DNA from: Chitinophaga rupis
GTDB taxonomy: Bacteria; Bacteroidota; Bacteroidia; Chitinophagales; Chitinophagaceae
Length of the DNA: 64,000 nucleotides
Assembly: GCF_900109685.1 (NCBI RefSeq)
Contig: NZ_FOBB01000004.1
Location: forward strand, 530,117 to 594,116
Direction of reading: 5' to 3'
The notes under the pieces were generated by a model. That model made no database searches. It had not been told where the DNA came from and saw only the letters and a list, made by a program, of their open reading frames with translations. Position 1 is the first letter of the stretch. Each line of letters opens with the position of its first letter. The translations under genes and the position numbers were made by a program. Positions 1-7,961 of this stretch are shown here, one piece after another.

Positions 1-1710
1 TTTATCCAATGCGGTTATTAAAAAGAACAGGTACACGCCACACAGATCTCCTTTGTATCCGTTACTCCATTCCTTCAAAGTGCGCATCCTGCGCGTATAC
101 CATTTAGGGTACTGTTGATGGAACGCTTCATCCTGTTTAACATTACTTTCATGCATGCTGCGGATGGATGCTGTTTCTCCCGGGAACTGCTGCACCAGGT
201 AACGGCCATAGTCTATCCAGAAAATTGCCAGCAGCACATCCAGCTCACCGGCGGATGCAGCGCCTTTCATTACCAGCTTATATGCCCGCTGAAAGGCCGG
301 CTCCAGCTTTTTTACCTGCTCTCCCGTTATATCAGTGTGCAGCTTGATCAATGCGGCCGGTAATAAATAAATGTGATAAGGCTGGTTGTTATCAAAGGCC
401 TGGCTGGCCAGGAAGATGAGCTCATCAAAGCCAGAGATGTCTTCAATCTTTACCTGCTCATCCAGCAGGTTATATGCTTCCGGCACTTCCAGTATATTTC
501 CGGGTACAGGCGTTCCCGTTACAGGCTCCATAAAATCCGGCAACAGGCTACGCGCGCTTACCATCATGGTTTCCCGGTACTGCGCTATTTGCTCCCGCAG
601 CGCGGGATCTGCAGCATTGCCATACTTCTTTAGCAGCTTGGCCGCACGGGATTGTACATCATCATCATTATTCATAAATACCTGGCAAAGGGCGGCACAT
701 ACAGCCGGCGCCAGCTGCTTATCCTGTTTCAGCAGCTTTTCCAGCACGGCCAGGGTATTGGTTAATACGGCTTTGGTGGTAGATGAAAGCAAAATGCCTG
801 TATGATCCAGGAAACTACCTGTATCCAGCTGCTTTTCATCTGCCAGCTTTTTCAGGCACTGCAGGGCTGTGTTCACCGGTTTGGTATGCGCTGCGCTTAA
901 CGCTACCAACAGCTCCGGCTGCAGGGTTTGCAATTCAGCTATAGCAGGCTCCATCTCTGTAAACAATTCAGCGAACCAGCCGGATAATGTTTTATTAAAT
1001 CCCCGGTTGGAAGCCAGGAGCGCTTCTTTTAAGATACGCTGCCTGTCCAGCTTTCCTGCTGCTGAAAATTCCCTGAACACATCTATCCAGGTCTTTTGTG
1101 CAGCGTCTGTAGCCAGGTAACGGCCCGACCAGTTGACAGATGATTCAAACTGGAACAGGTACCAGATATGCTCCGTAAGAGTAATGTCATATATCAGCAG
1201 GTTGCTAACTGTAAACTGGTAGCTGCGGTTGGGCCCTTCATAATTATGTATAACCATTGGCAGCTGCCTGGCTATTAAAGCGGGTACGGGATCTATATGT
1301 CCCTGCTTCCACAACTTCACTAAGCTAAGATAGTTAAGGGGTATATGGTCTCCCTTAAGGTCATTTACATAAGCATTCAGCCAATCGGGGCAATACCAGT
1401 CTAACACCTGCTCCAATATTTCTTCATCCAGTATACCAAAGAAGATCTTTTCTATTTCCTGCCGCGTGCAGCATACAAACCCGGCAGCTCTTAATATTTC
1501 CCTTTGTACCGGTGTAGCCTTTTGCATGAAAATGCTGGATTGTGATCCGCTTTCCTTTACCTCCCGGTAATCCAGGTAATCCTTTGCGGTTGTTTTCAGG
1601 AAAGGTGTGAATGCTTTTTTCTGTGTTTGATCCAATCCTTTCAGGAAAGCCCATACTTCATCTTTCCTTTCTTTTTCCAGGATGGTTGTAAATTCCTGCT
1701 GCAGATCCAT
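1..1710 (-). CDS. HEAT-like repeat protein paired with SWIM protein, DUF6493/DUF5691-like (3' end cut by window edge)
   Basis: An open frame of 570 codons runs without a stop from ATG at 1710 to the window edge, so the C-terminus is missing. The protein is soluble and helix-rich, with no signal peptide or membrane segment. Around residues 230-400 it has short amphipathic helical pairs that look like HEAT/ARM repeats. It begins 8 nt after the stop of the SWIM zinc-finger gene, so the two are almost certainly co-transcribed. SWIM proteins in many bacteria are followed by large uncharacterised helical proteins annotated as DUF6493 or DUF5691. The match to one of these is recollection of family and context rather than a motif, and the choice between them is unresolved. 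No catalytic residues are apparent. The function is unknown; a scaffold or partner role to the SWIM protein is inferred. Confidence 0.72.
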   Translation of the reverse strand, partial: MDLQQEFTTILEKERKDEVWAFLKGLDQTQKKAFTPFLKTTAKDYLDYREVKESGSQSSIFMQKATPVQREILRAAGFVCCTRQEIEKIFFGILDEEILEQVLDWYCPDWLNAYVNDLKGDHIPLNYLSLVKLWKQGHIDPVPALIARQLPMVIHNYEGPNRSYQFTVSNLLIYDITLTEHIWYLFQFESSVNWSGRYLATDAAQKTWIDVFREFSAAGKLDRQRILKEALLASNRGFNKTLSGWFAELFTEMEPAIAELQTLQPELLVALSAAHTKPVNTALQCLKKLADEKQLDTGSFLDHTGILLSSTTKAVLTNTLAVLEKLLKQDKQLAPAVCAALCQVFMNNDDDVQSRAAKLLKKYGNAADPALREQIAQYRETMMVSARSLLPDFMEPVTGTPVPGNILEVPEAYNLLDEQVKIEDISGFDELIFLASQAFDNNQPYHIYLLPAALIKLHTDITGEQVKKLEPAFQRAYKLVMKGAASAGELDVLLAIFWIDYGRYLVQQFPGETASIRSMHESNVKQDEAFHQQYPKWYTRRMRTLKEWSNGYKGDLCGVYLFFLITALDK

Positions 1711-1718
1711 GTGATAGC

Positions 1719-3062
1719 TTAATTGGTTAACATCTTTTTTACTGCCAGTATATGTTTACAGGCGCCTCTTTCGCCCTGGTGGCGGCTAAACCAGGTACAG
1801 GTGCAGCGTTCCTGCTCAGCATCCAGTATCACGGTATGCTGTACCCCGCTGCCTGCTACCTGCGCCTCTACCCTGGTGGCCTGGCGGGATAGTATTTCAA
1901 CTTTATTCTCTGCCAGCAGTTTTTCGGCATCCTTTAAACGCGGGTTCAGGCTTAAAATGCGGCTTAATTTAAACGGCAGGCGCCTGTAGAAAAAATGATT
2001 GGCGTCAATATCAAAACCTAACAATCCCATTGCAGCCAGCCTGGCAGTAATATGGTCCAGCTTTTCCAGCTGAATGCCTTCTTCTACTGCCAGTAACGCG
2101 GGATTAAAGACCTGGTTGGCATAGCTGTATTTATCCACGGCATCTATCCAGTTATCCGGCACTTCCTCTATTAATGATTCCAGCGCAGCACCTTCGCCTG
2201 AAAAGCCCCGCCAGCAATCGCGTGAAAGCGACATACTGAAACAGAGATTGCCAAAGTACAGCTGCCAGGTGGTAGACTGCATATCCGGATGTGGAAATAC
2301 TTTCAGCTGGTCGGCCAGCGGCAGCAAAGGTTCCATTAACTTTAAGCGGTGCACGCCACCCACACAAATACCATTGGCTGCTTTTATTGGAGAAAATAAT
2401 GGTTTACTGCCCCGCATCACCAGGTAAAAATCTGCTTTAGGCTTGCCGGTGGGAATGCTCTGAAACAGCTGTAAGGCCTGCATCCTGTTAAAGGTAAATC
2501 CCTGCTCTGCTGCGGCCATGTAAAGCTGTACCGTGGTTAACCCTTTGATCCATTTTACAGGCAGCGGTACTTTTCTTTCCACTACTTTACCACTACCTTC
2601 TTTTTGCAGCGCTACTTCCTTTTTACCAACGGAAAGCACTACACGCTCCTGCCGGCTAATGCTGCTCAATGCTGAGATCATAGGCTGGTTAAAATCCACA
2701 TTGGTGGTACCGCTTTCCGGGAACTCACCATCATACCCGCCGGGCAGCACATCTACCCGTGCGTATACGCTGCAGCAATGGGAAAATCCTTCAAAGCGGA
2801 TCTTTTCATTTCCTGCGGTAACAATGGGATCTTTTAATAAGGCCAGCTGAAAAGGCGACAAATTAAAGCTGGACTGCACCACGTTAGACAGTGTAACCAA
2901 ACAACGGGCGGTAATATACGGATCTGTAAGCCTGCCCCAGAAAAAGCAGGGTGCATCTTTCTTTTGTACTTCACTGTATTTAGCCAGGAAAAGCTCATCC
3001 TGATCCCCCGTTTTATTTAATAATGATGGAGTGGTGTACTGATAGGTAATTGTTTCTGACAT
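1719..3062 (-). CDS. SWIM zinc finger family protein
   Basis: A 447-aa cytoplasmic protein with a C-terminal SWIM zinc finger. The metal ligands form the CxC...CxH pattern at about residues 420, 422, 435 and 437 (C-T-C ... C-K-H). SWIM fingers bind DNA or protein partners. The rest of the protein (about 1-400) is the long mixed alpha/beta region usual for this family and shows no enzymatic motif. A longer frame opens at 3110, but the first 16 residues would be a hydrophobic tract unlike the family. The ATG at 3062 gives the expected MSET-type N-terminus and is preferred. It ends 8 nt before the HEAT-like gene and lies 60 nt after the YheT-like gene, on the same strand. In other bacteria this pair can neighbour MoxR/VWA genes; none are visible here, although the sequence below position 1 is unknown. 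Confidence 0.85.
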   Translation of the reverse strand: MSETITYQYTTPSLLNKTGDQDELFLAKYSEVQKKDAPCFFWGRLTDPYITARCLVTLSNVVQSSFNLSPFQLALLKDPIVTAGNEKIRFEGFSHCCSVYARVDVLPGGYDGEFPESGTTNVDFNQPMISALSSISRQERVVLSVGKKEVALQKEGSGKVVERKVPLPVKWIKGLTTVQLYMAAAEQGFTFNRMQALQLFQSIPTGKPKADFYLVMRGSKPLFSPIKAANGICVGGVHRLKLMEPLLPLADQLKVFPHPDMQSTTWQLYFGNLCFSMSLSRDCWRGFSGEGAALESLIEEVPDNWIDAVDKYSYANQVFNPALLAVEEGIQLEKLDHITARLAAMGLLGFDIDANHFFYRRLPFKLSRILSLNPRLKDAEKLLAENKVEILSRQATRVEAQVAGSGVQHTVILDAEQERCTCTWFSRHQGERGACKHILAVKKMLTN

Positions 3063-3122
3063 ATAACAAACATATGGTAGGTAATAGGAACCGGGGAACA
3101 AAATAAGCAACCGCTGCCAGAA

Positions 3123-4088
3123 TTAAAAATTCCTGCTGATAAACCCAAACGCCCGCCGCTCTGACCAGTAAAACGTGCCGCCAAATGTTACAAAACCTAC
3201 ATGTCCGCCATGGCTGGGCGTTTCCAGATAAAAGTGAGGATTCCGGGCAGCTGCTTCGTAAGGGAAGCTTCCTTTGCCTAAAAAGGGGTCGTCCAATGCA
3301 TTAACGAGCAAGGTAGGGATGCGGATGTTTTCCAGGAAAGGTTTGGAGCTGCAGCGGTCCCAGTAAGTGAGCGCATCCGGGAAACCGTGAATGGGCGCGG
3401 TGTAGCGGTCATCGAACTCCCTGAAGCTTTTGATAGTGTGGTAATTGTCCAGGTTGATCATACCGGGAAAACGCTGTGCTTTTACCTGCAGCTTTAAACC
3501 CAGCTCGCGGATAAAGCGGCGCATGTAGATCGTGTTATGCTTTTTCTCTAATTCAACAGAACTATCCTGCAGGTCGCAGGGAACGGAAAAGGTTACGGCA
3601 GAACGGACGGAGGGATGAATATCAGCGCCCTGCTCACCTAAATATTTAAGGGTCACGTTGCCACCTAAAGAGAAACCTACCAGGTGAATACTCTCGTATT
3701 GATCTAATGTGATAAGGTGATCTATTACCTGCCCCAGGTCGCCCGTCTCACCACTATGATAAAAACGCAGCAGCTGGTTAGGTTCCCCGCTGCAGCCGCG
3801 GAAGTTCATGGATACCGTATCATAGCCGCCCTGGTTAAAGATGTGCACCATGCCTTTTACGTACTGGCGGGTAGTATTTCCTTCCAGCCCGTGTAAAATG
3901 AGCACGATCTTTTTACTGCCAATGCGGCTGAAATCCAGGTCCAGGAAATCCTGGTCAGCAGTGATAAATCGTACGCGTTCATAATGCACGCGCGGCAGCT
4001 TACGGAATAAAGCGGGATAGATCGTCTGTAAATGACGATGCCGCAAAAAGAATGGCGGTTTGTAACCAGATGACTGAATGACCGGCAT
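3123..4088 (-). CDS. YheT-family alpha/beta hydrolase
   Basis: A 321-aa alpha/beta-hydrolase of the YheT (UPF0017/AB-hydrolase) family. The N-terminal RHRHLQTIYP stretch at residues 16-25 is the family hallmark. HGLEG at 66-70 fits the oxyanion-hole loop. The nucleophile elbow GFSLGG places the catalytic serine at S140. D266/D267 and H293 or H296 are the likely acid and base. Length matches the family. There is no signal peptide, so it is probably cytoplasmic or peripheral. Family members are esterase-like with poorly defined substrates. It lies 32 nt after the thioredoxin gene on the same strand and is probably read from the same promoter at about 4465. Confidence 0.9.
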   Translation of the reverse strand: MPVIQSSGYKPPFFLRHRHLQTIYPALFRKLPRVHYERVRFITADQDFLDLDFSRIGSKKIVLILHGLEGNTTRQYVKGMVHIFNQGGYDTVSMNFRGCSGEPNQLLRFYHSGETGDLGQVIDHLITLDQYESIHLVGFSLGGNVTLKYLGEQGADIHPSVRSAVTFSVPCDLQDSSVELEKKHNTIYMRRFIRELGLKLQVKAQRFPGMINLDNYHTIKSFREFDDRYTAPIHGFPDALTYWDRCSSKPFLENIRIPTLLVNALDDPFLGKGSFPYEAAARNPHFYLETPSHGGHVGFVTFGGTFYWSERRAFGFISRNF

Positions 4089-4120
4089 ATATGCGGCAAG
4101 ATACTGCGGATGCGGGAACT

Positions 4121-4438
4121 TTAGCCCTTAAACTGATCGATCACCCCTTTCAGCTCCCGGGCATTCATTACACCGCTTTGCCGCCATTTTACCTCACCGC
4201 CACGGAACACCATGAGGGTAGGCACGCTTTGTACCTGGTAAGCTGCTGCCAGCTTGGGATTACGGTCTACATCCATTTTCAGGATCACCACATCATCTCC
4301 CGTCATGTTCTTCAGCTCTTTAAGAATGGGCGGCATCATTTTACATGGGCCGCACCATTCTGCGGAAAAATCTACCAGCACCGGTTTATTACCATTTATA
4401 AGCTCACCAAAAGTTGGTTGCGCATTTTTAGTTTCCAT
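4121..4438 (-). CDS. trxA: thioredoxin
   Basis: A 105-aa cytoplasmic thioredoxin. The redox-active WCGPCK motif is at residues 28-33 with the two cysteines at C29 and C32. The conserved VDFSAEWCGPC context and the later cis-proline stretch (QSVPTLMVF) are present. Length is typical, with no signal peptide or extra domain. It reduces disulphides in client proteins. It is the first gene of the minus-strand run thioredoxin, YheT-like, SWIM, HEAT-like. Chitinophagaceae carry several thioredoxins, so whether this is the main housekeeping copy cannot be told here. Confidence 0.93.
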   Translation of the reverse strand: METKNAQPTFGELINGNKPVLVDFSAEWCGPCKMMPPILKELKNMTGDDVVILKMDVDRNPKLAAAYQVQSVPTLMVFRGGEVKWRQSGVMNARELKGVIDQFKG

Positions 4439-4460
4439 AGTCCCTTTTCCTGTTGTTCAT

Positions 4461-4468
4461 CAAAAATA
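4461..4468 (-). promoter_or_regulatory. putative -7 promoter element for the thioredoxin operon
   Basis: Read on the minus strand this is TATTTTTG, a full match to the Bacteroidota -7 consensus TAnnTTTG. It lies 22 nt upstream of the thioredoxin ATG, giving a short leader. A clear -33 TTG was not seen, so this is a motif match only. Confidence 0.45.
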
Positions 4469-4502
4469 GGGCCGTAGGCCAGACTGGCAGATACTGCTGC
4501 CG

Positions 4503-5609
4503 TTAGTTCACATCCTTGCCTGCAGTGAGCTTATCAATAGCGGCTTGCACCGTGGTTTTATTGATCTGGTCGGGCGCAAGGGATAAGGCCTGGCGGGCAT
4601 ACTTCAATGCCGACTTATAATCCCCGGTGGCGGAGTATCCGCGGGTTAATCCCATAAGGGTAGTGAACTCGCTGGGATGTTTATCAAAATTCTGCTTAAA
4701 CACTTCCAGCGCTTCTGCAGGCTTTTTCTGCTGTACCAGCATGCGGCCGTACTGGTGCATTTCGTTCATACCGGCCAGGGGCAGCGATTTTTTCATAACA
4801 GCGGTGGCTTCATCGTTACGTCCCAGCTTATTCAGCACCAGCGCTTTGGTGCTCCAGGCCGGGAAGCTGCGATCACCGCCAAAATTTACGCTGGTAGCGG
4901 AATCGGACCACAGCAGGGCTTCCTCTAAATTGGTATTATGCTGCACACACCACTGGGCGGCCTGGTTCCAGCCCTGCCAGTTAAACCCCTTGTCTGATCT
5001 TAATTCACGGCGGAAGGAGGCGATCTGATCTTTTACATAATCAGTTTCAACAGTGAAGGGGATACTGACCTTTTCCCATTCCAGGGCCACGGTAGCGGTG
5101 TTCTCTGTTTCGTTCATGAACTCGTATTTCAGCCATTCCACGCTGTTATCCAGCGCCACGGGTTTTACTTTTACCCGCAGGGCATCTTCCTGCTCATTGT
5201 AATAGAACTGGCCCCATGAACTGGAGTTCTTAGAAAAAATGAGGGTGCATTCATCAGGCCCATAGGCCACAAAAAATCCGTATTTGCCGGCGGGTAAAGG
5301 CTGGCCGGCTATCTTTACATCATTGGTAAACTCAAAAGTGGTGTTCTCATTGGCGCCGGCCCTCCAGGGGGCAGCTTTGCTGCTGCCAAAACCAGGGTCT
5401 GTAAAACCAACGGGCACCAGCTGCCCCCAGATCTTACCTTCCCTGCCTTTTACGCCGGGGCGGTCGTAGTGAATGGTTACATCCGTTAAACCAATACGTT
5501 CGCTAACAGATGCTTTTTTATTATTACCACTGGGCGCAGTGGTTAATTGCGCGGATGTTATGCGTGGTAAAAAGATGATGATGGCTGCCAGACAGATTAA
5601 TGCTTTCAT
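4503..5609 (-). CDS. DUF2911 domain protein with C-terminal TPR repeats, secreted
   Basis: A 368-aa protein with a signal peptide (MKALICLAAIIIFLPRITSA, cleavage near residue 20). A DUF2911 domain covers about residues 20-190: SERIGLTDVTIHYDRPGVKGR at its start, then the KIWGQLVPVG and PWRAGANENTTFEF stretches typical of the family. Residues about 230-355 form TPR-like helical repeats (for example LPLAGMNEMHQYGRMLVQQ and ALKYARQALSLAPDQ). DUF2911 plus TPR is a common periplasmic or outer-membrane-associated architecture in Bacteroidota, of unknown biochemical function. It lies 64 nt upstream of the thioredoxin gene, which has its own promoter candidate. A -7 promoter element lies about 170 nt upstream of this ATG. 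Confidence 0.9.
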   Translation of the reverse strand: MKALICLAAIIIFLPRITSAQLTTAPSGNNKKASVSERIGLTDVTIHYDRPGVKGREGKIWGQLVPVGFTDPGFGSSKAAPWRAGANENTTFEFTNDVKIAGQPLPAGKYGFFVAYGPDECTLIFSKNSSSWGQFYYNEQEDALRVKVKPVALDNSVEWLKYEFMNETENTATVALEWEKVSIPFTVETDYVKDQIASFRRELRSDKGFNWQGWNQAAQWCVQHNTNLEEALLWSDSATSVNFGGDRSFPAWSTKALVLNKLGRNDEATAVMKKSLPLAGMNEMHQYGRMLVQQKKPAEALEVFKQNFDKHPSEFTTLMGLTRGYSATGDYKSALKYARQALSLAPDQINKTTVQAAIDKLTAGKDVN

Positions 5610-5781
5610 AATGGGATTATTTACCCGGAAAGCTACCGAACCTGGCAGAGGCTGCCAATTAAATTATGAAGGAGGCTGTAAATACAGGGATGGGAGGCTG
5701 CACTATTCATGTGCAGCACGCCATGCTCGTAACAGTGGTGTCATTTCAGTTATTAAGGTATAGGTACGCTTGTGAAATGCC

Positions 5782-5790
5782 GCAAATATA
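5782..5790 (-). promoter_or_regulatory. putative -7 promoter element for the DUF2911 gene
   Basis: Minus-strand TATATTTGC matches TAnnTTTG plus the often conserved following C. It would imply a 5' leader of roughly 165 nt. No well-spaced -33 element was found. Confidence 0.35.
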
Positions 5791-5868
5791 GCCCATAATA
5801 TCAATATATTATACCCTTATAACGAATTTACAACGAAAGTTTTATGCGGCTTTTTAAAAAACTTAACA

Positions 5869-5897
5869 TTGCCGGGGTTATATAATTGTTAACTTTA
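5869..5897 (+). promoter_or_regulatory. putative promoter of the H1-like gene
   Basis: A TTG at 5869-5871 and TAACTTTA at 5890-5897 are separated by 18 nt, close to the Bacteroidota pattern TTG-N17-23-TAnnTTTG (last base differs). The predicted start site leaves a leader of about 35-40 nt before the ATG at 5941. Confidence 0.4.
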
Positions 5898-5940
5898 TGT
5901 TACCACACATTACTCATAATTTATAAACAAACAATTTTCA

Positions 5941-6264
5941 ATGTCTGAAACTAAGAAGGGACCAGCATCCAGTAAGGATACCCGTAAAACAATTGAACAG
6001 CAGTTTGAAACACTGCTTACCAATTGGAAGGAACAATTGGGAGAGAAGAAATTTAAGAACCGGGTGAAGAAAGCAGCTAAAGCCTTCAGCAAAGGATTAC
6101 CGCTGGTTAAAAAAGAAGCACCTGTTAATAAGAAAACTGCAAAAAAAGCCGCAGGTGGCAAAAAAGCCATTGCTGGTAAAAAGGTAAAGAAAGCCATTGC
6201 AGACAAGAAGGTAAAAGTGGTTGCTGATAAAAAAGAAGCGCCTAAACCGGCTCCTGAAAAATAG
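5941..6264 (+). CDS. histone H1-like lysine/alanine-rich DNA-binding protein
   Basis: A 107-aa, very basic protein. Residues about 1-50 form an acidic/basic amphipathic helical head (KTIEQQFETLLTNWKEQLGEKKF). Residues about 50-107 are a lysine/alanine-rich tail with repeated KKA, KKAI and GKK units (for example AGGKKAIAGKKVKKAIADKK), ending in a proline-rich PKPAPEK. This resembles bacterial H1-like proteins such as Chlamydia Hc1/Hc2 tails and small Bacteroidota nucleoid proteins. The expected role is non-specific DNA binding and chromosome compaction; that is inferred from composition. It is monocistronic, with its own promoter candidate and a strong hairpin directly downstream. Confidence 0.8.
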   Translation: MSETKKGPASSKDTRKTIEQQFETLLTNWKEQLGEKKFKNRVKKAAKAFSKGLPLVKKEAPVNKKTAKKAAGGKKAIAGKKVKKAIADKKVKVVADKKEAPKPAPEK

Positions 6265-6272
6265 CCGCGCAA

Positions 6273-6319
6273 CGCCTGTTATTACCGCTTACATTTGTTT
6301 AAACCGGTAATAACAGGCG
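6273..6319 (+). terminator. hairpin terminator of the H1-like gene
   Basis: A perfect 15-nt inverted repeat (CGCCTGTTATTACCG at 6273-6287, complement at 6305-6319) with a 17-nt loop begins 8 nt after the H1-like stop codon. Only a short T run (CCTTTT) follows. Confidence 0.7.
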
Positions 6320-6636
6320 AAACCTTTTAGATAAAAGATCTTCCGCAGCAGCTAATAAGAATGCAGATCAAATATATTGTTGTTAAAACCCAAACATTTC
6401 ACCTTCCGCTTATTTAGAAATCTTTTCCACGCTAAGAAACAATTAACCGCACCGTGCTTTCACACGCGCAATGCTGCACAGCAAAGCTATGCCTGCAGGC
6501 CGGTTTTAACGAGCCTGTCAATTTATAAGATACTATAAGCGGTATAGCGGGCAGTTGCCTTTCCTGTTCAGGAAGGCGTAGCGTGGTTAGCGCCGTGCAG
6601 GTCTGATTCTGGTTGTATGGTTGGTGTTGCTATGCG
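6320..6636. other. intergenic region, no gene seen
   Basis: About 320 nt between the H1-like terminator and the end of the sigma factor gene. The only structure noticed is the hairpin at 6557-6577. No ORF of convincing quality lies within it. Confidence 0.5.
6557..6577 (-). terminator. possible terminator of the ECF sigma gene
   Basis: A near-perfect hairpin (GCCTTTCCTG / CAGGAAGGC with one bulged base) lies about 60 nt downstream of the sigma gene stop. No T tract follows on the minus strand, so confidence is low. Confidence 0.3.
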
Positions 6637-7224
6637 TTAGGCGATGGCATTCTCCCTGGCGTGTTCCATGATCTTACGCAGGTTCATAATGGCATAACGT
6701 ACACGGCCCAACGCGGTGTTAATGCCTACATTCACCACCTCTGCTATTTCTTTATAACTCAGGTCGGCATAATAGCGCAGTATCAATGCTTCCCTTTGTG
6801 TGGCGGGCAGCATATCCAGCATGCCATGCAGCTCCTGCTGCCGCTCCCGGATAATAAGGCGCTGCTCTTCGCTGGGCTCTATGCCTGCAAAATTTTCGGA
6901 GAGCTCTTCCCTGTAGCCCAGCACTACCGGCAGCGACACGTGTACTTTCCGGAAGTGGTTAATGCTGCAGTTATGCGCTATGCGCGCCGCCCAGGCTACA
7001 AAACGGTGATTATCCGTATAATGCCCGGCCTTTAAAGCATTCACGATCTTTATAAAAGTCTCCTGGAAAATATCTTCTGCCAGGGTACGGTCTTTTACCA
7101 GCAATACAATGGTGGTAAAGATCCTGTCTTTATGCCGGTACACCAGGCGCGTAAAAGCGCTGTTGTCGCCGGATAAATAACGCTGTATTAATTCTTCGTC
7201 GGTAAAGTCACAATATCTGTTCAT
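6637..7224 (-). CDS. ECF-family RNA polymerase sigma-70 factor
   Basis: About 195 aa. Region sigma-2 lies at about residues 12-85 (DEELIQRYLSGDNSAFTRLV, then DRTLAEDIFQETFIKI, the core-binding and -10 recognition segment). Region sigma-4 lies at about 130-185, including LPATQREALILRYYADLSY and the KEIAEVVNVGINTALGRV helix-turn-helix. The frame opens at 7248, but the ATG at 7224 gives the normal ECF start (MNRYCDFTDEE). No anti-sigma gene is adjacent, which is unusual among the FecR-linked ECFs of this phylum. It follows the adhesin operon on the same strand but is separated from it by a strong hairpin at 7270-7291, so it is probably transcribed independently. Its regulon is unknown. Confidence 0.9.
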   Translation of the reverse strand: MNRYCDFTDEELIQRYLSGDNSAFTRLVYRHKDRIFTTIVLLVKDRTLAEDIFQETFIKIVNALKAGHYTDNHRFVAWAARIAHNCSINHFRKVHVSLPVVLGYREELSENFAGIEPSEEQRLIIRERQQELHGMLDMLPATQREALILRYYADLSYKEIAEVVNVGINTALGRVRYAIMNLRKIMEHARENAIA

Positions 7225-7269
7225 AAACACTGTAATAGAGGTTCCCAAAAAAGGTTAAGATTAATAACA

Positions 7270-7291
7270 GGCTGCCCTGAAAAGGGCAGCC
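7270..7291 (-). terminator. terminator of the surface-adhesin operon
   Basis: GGCTGCCCT and its complement AGGGCAGCC form a 9-bp GC-rich stem with a 4-nt loop. On the minus strand the hairpin is followed by a T-rich stretch (TGTTATTAATCTTAACC then six T). It lies about 50 nt after the collagen-like lipoprotein gene. Confidence 0.75.
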
Positions 7292-7338
7292 CTTTTCCTA
7301 TAATCTAATCTGTGATGGAGTTATTAGTAGATCAGTCT

Positions 7339-7911
7339 TTAGTCTTTTAAATGCAACCAGGCTTTTACCTGCTTGTAGTTATTCCAGTCAATACCGGCTG
7401 CGGCCTTGCGGGCGCTGGTACCGCCGGGGATCACGATGTAACGTGCCTGCTGGTACTTAACGCCGTTATCATCTACCACGGTTGACAGGTTGCCGTTAGC
7501 CAGCAGCCCTATGAGGCCTTCCACAAAACGTACGTTAATGATGTTCTCACCATCAAAGTAAGGCAGCGGTGCTACCAGCGGCTCTGCAGCAGAGTTCAGG
7601 TTCATGTACACTTTTATTTCACCTCCTGCTAATACTTCGGGTGTGATCTGCGGTGCATCCAGGCTGGCTATCCAGGTGCCGGTTGATGTATCCTGCTCAA
7701 AAGTCACATCCAGCCAGCCGGAATAAATTACGTTGGCGGTACCGGTATCTCCTTTAGGGCCGGTATCCCCTTTAGGACCAGCAGGGCCATTTGGACCGGC
7801 CGGACCGGCGGGTCCGGGATCACCATCCTTAGAGCAGGATATTGCTGTAAACATTACAGACATTACAAGTACACAGGGAATAAACCATGATGCTTGGAAA
7901 AAACGTTTCAT
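7339..7911 (-). CDS. lipoprotein with collagen-like Gly-X-Y repeats
   Basis: About 190 aa, starting at ATG 7911 rather than the frame opening at 7968, because this gives a standard lipoprotein signal ending TAISC (lipidated cysteine near residue 27). Directly after the cysteine come about ten collagen-like triplets (DPGPAGPAGPNGPAGPKGDT and two further GPKGDTG units). The C-terminal part (about 60-190) is a beta-rich domain with VIYSGWLDVTFEQD near its start, common in Bacteroidota collagen-like lipoproteins. It is the last gene of the adhesin operon, 50 nt after PorP/SprF gene 2. Surface or periplasmic location is expected. A stalk or spacer role for the repeat is inferred, and its function is unknown. 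Confidence 0.85.
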   Translation of the reverse strand: MKRFFQASWFIPCVLVMSVMFTAISCSKDGDPGPAGPAGPNGPAGPKGDTGPKGDTGTANVIYSGWLDVTFEQDTSTGTWIASLDAPQITPEVLAGGEIKVYMNLNSAAEPLVAPLPYFDGENIINVRFVEGLIGLLANGNLSTVVDDNGVKYQQARYIVIPGGTSARKAAAGIDWNNYKQVKAWLHLKD

Positions 7912-7961
7912 AAAAACTCTTGTTTGTATTGGTTGAAAAATGAATAAACTGTTTATTGTTA

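Larger units (their letters stand above)
5610..5940. other. divergent intergenic region between DUF2911 and H1-like genes
   Basis: This 331-nt stretch has no plausible gene. It holds a promoter candidate for each direction (5782-5790 minus, 5869-5897 plus) and becomes markedly AT-rich after about 5780. Short open frames crossing it are unlike any family. Confidence 0.6.

Noticed and set aside
5910..6272. 120-codon minus-strand frame rich in phenylalanine/alanine
   Set aside because: Exact antisense shadow of the lysine-rich H1-like gene.
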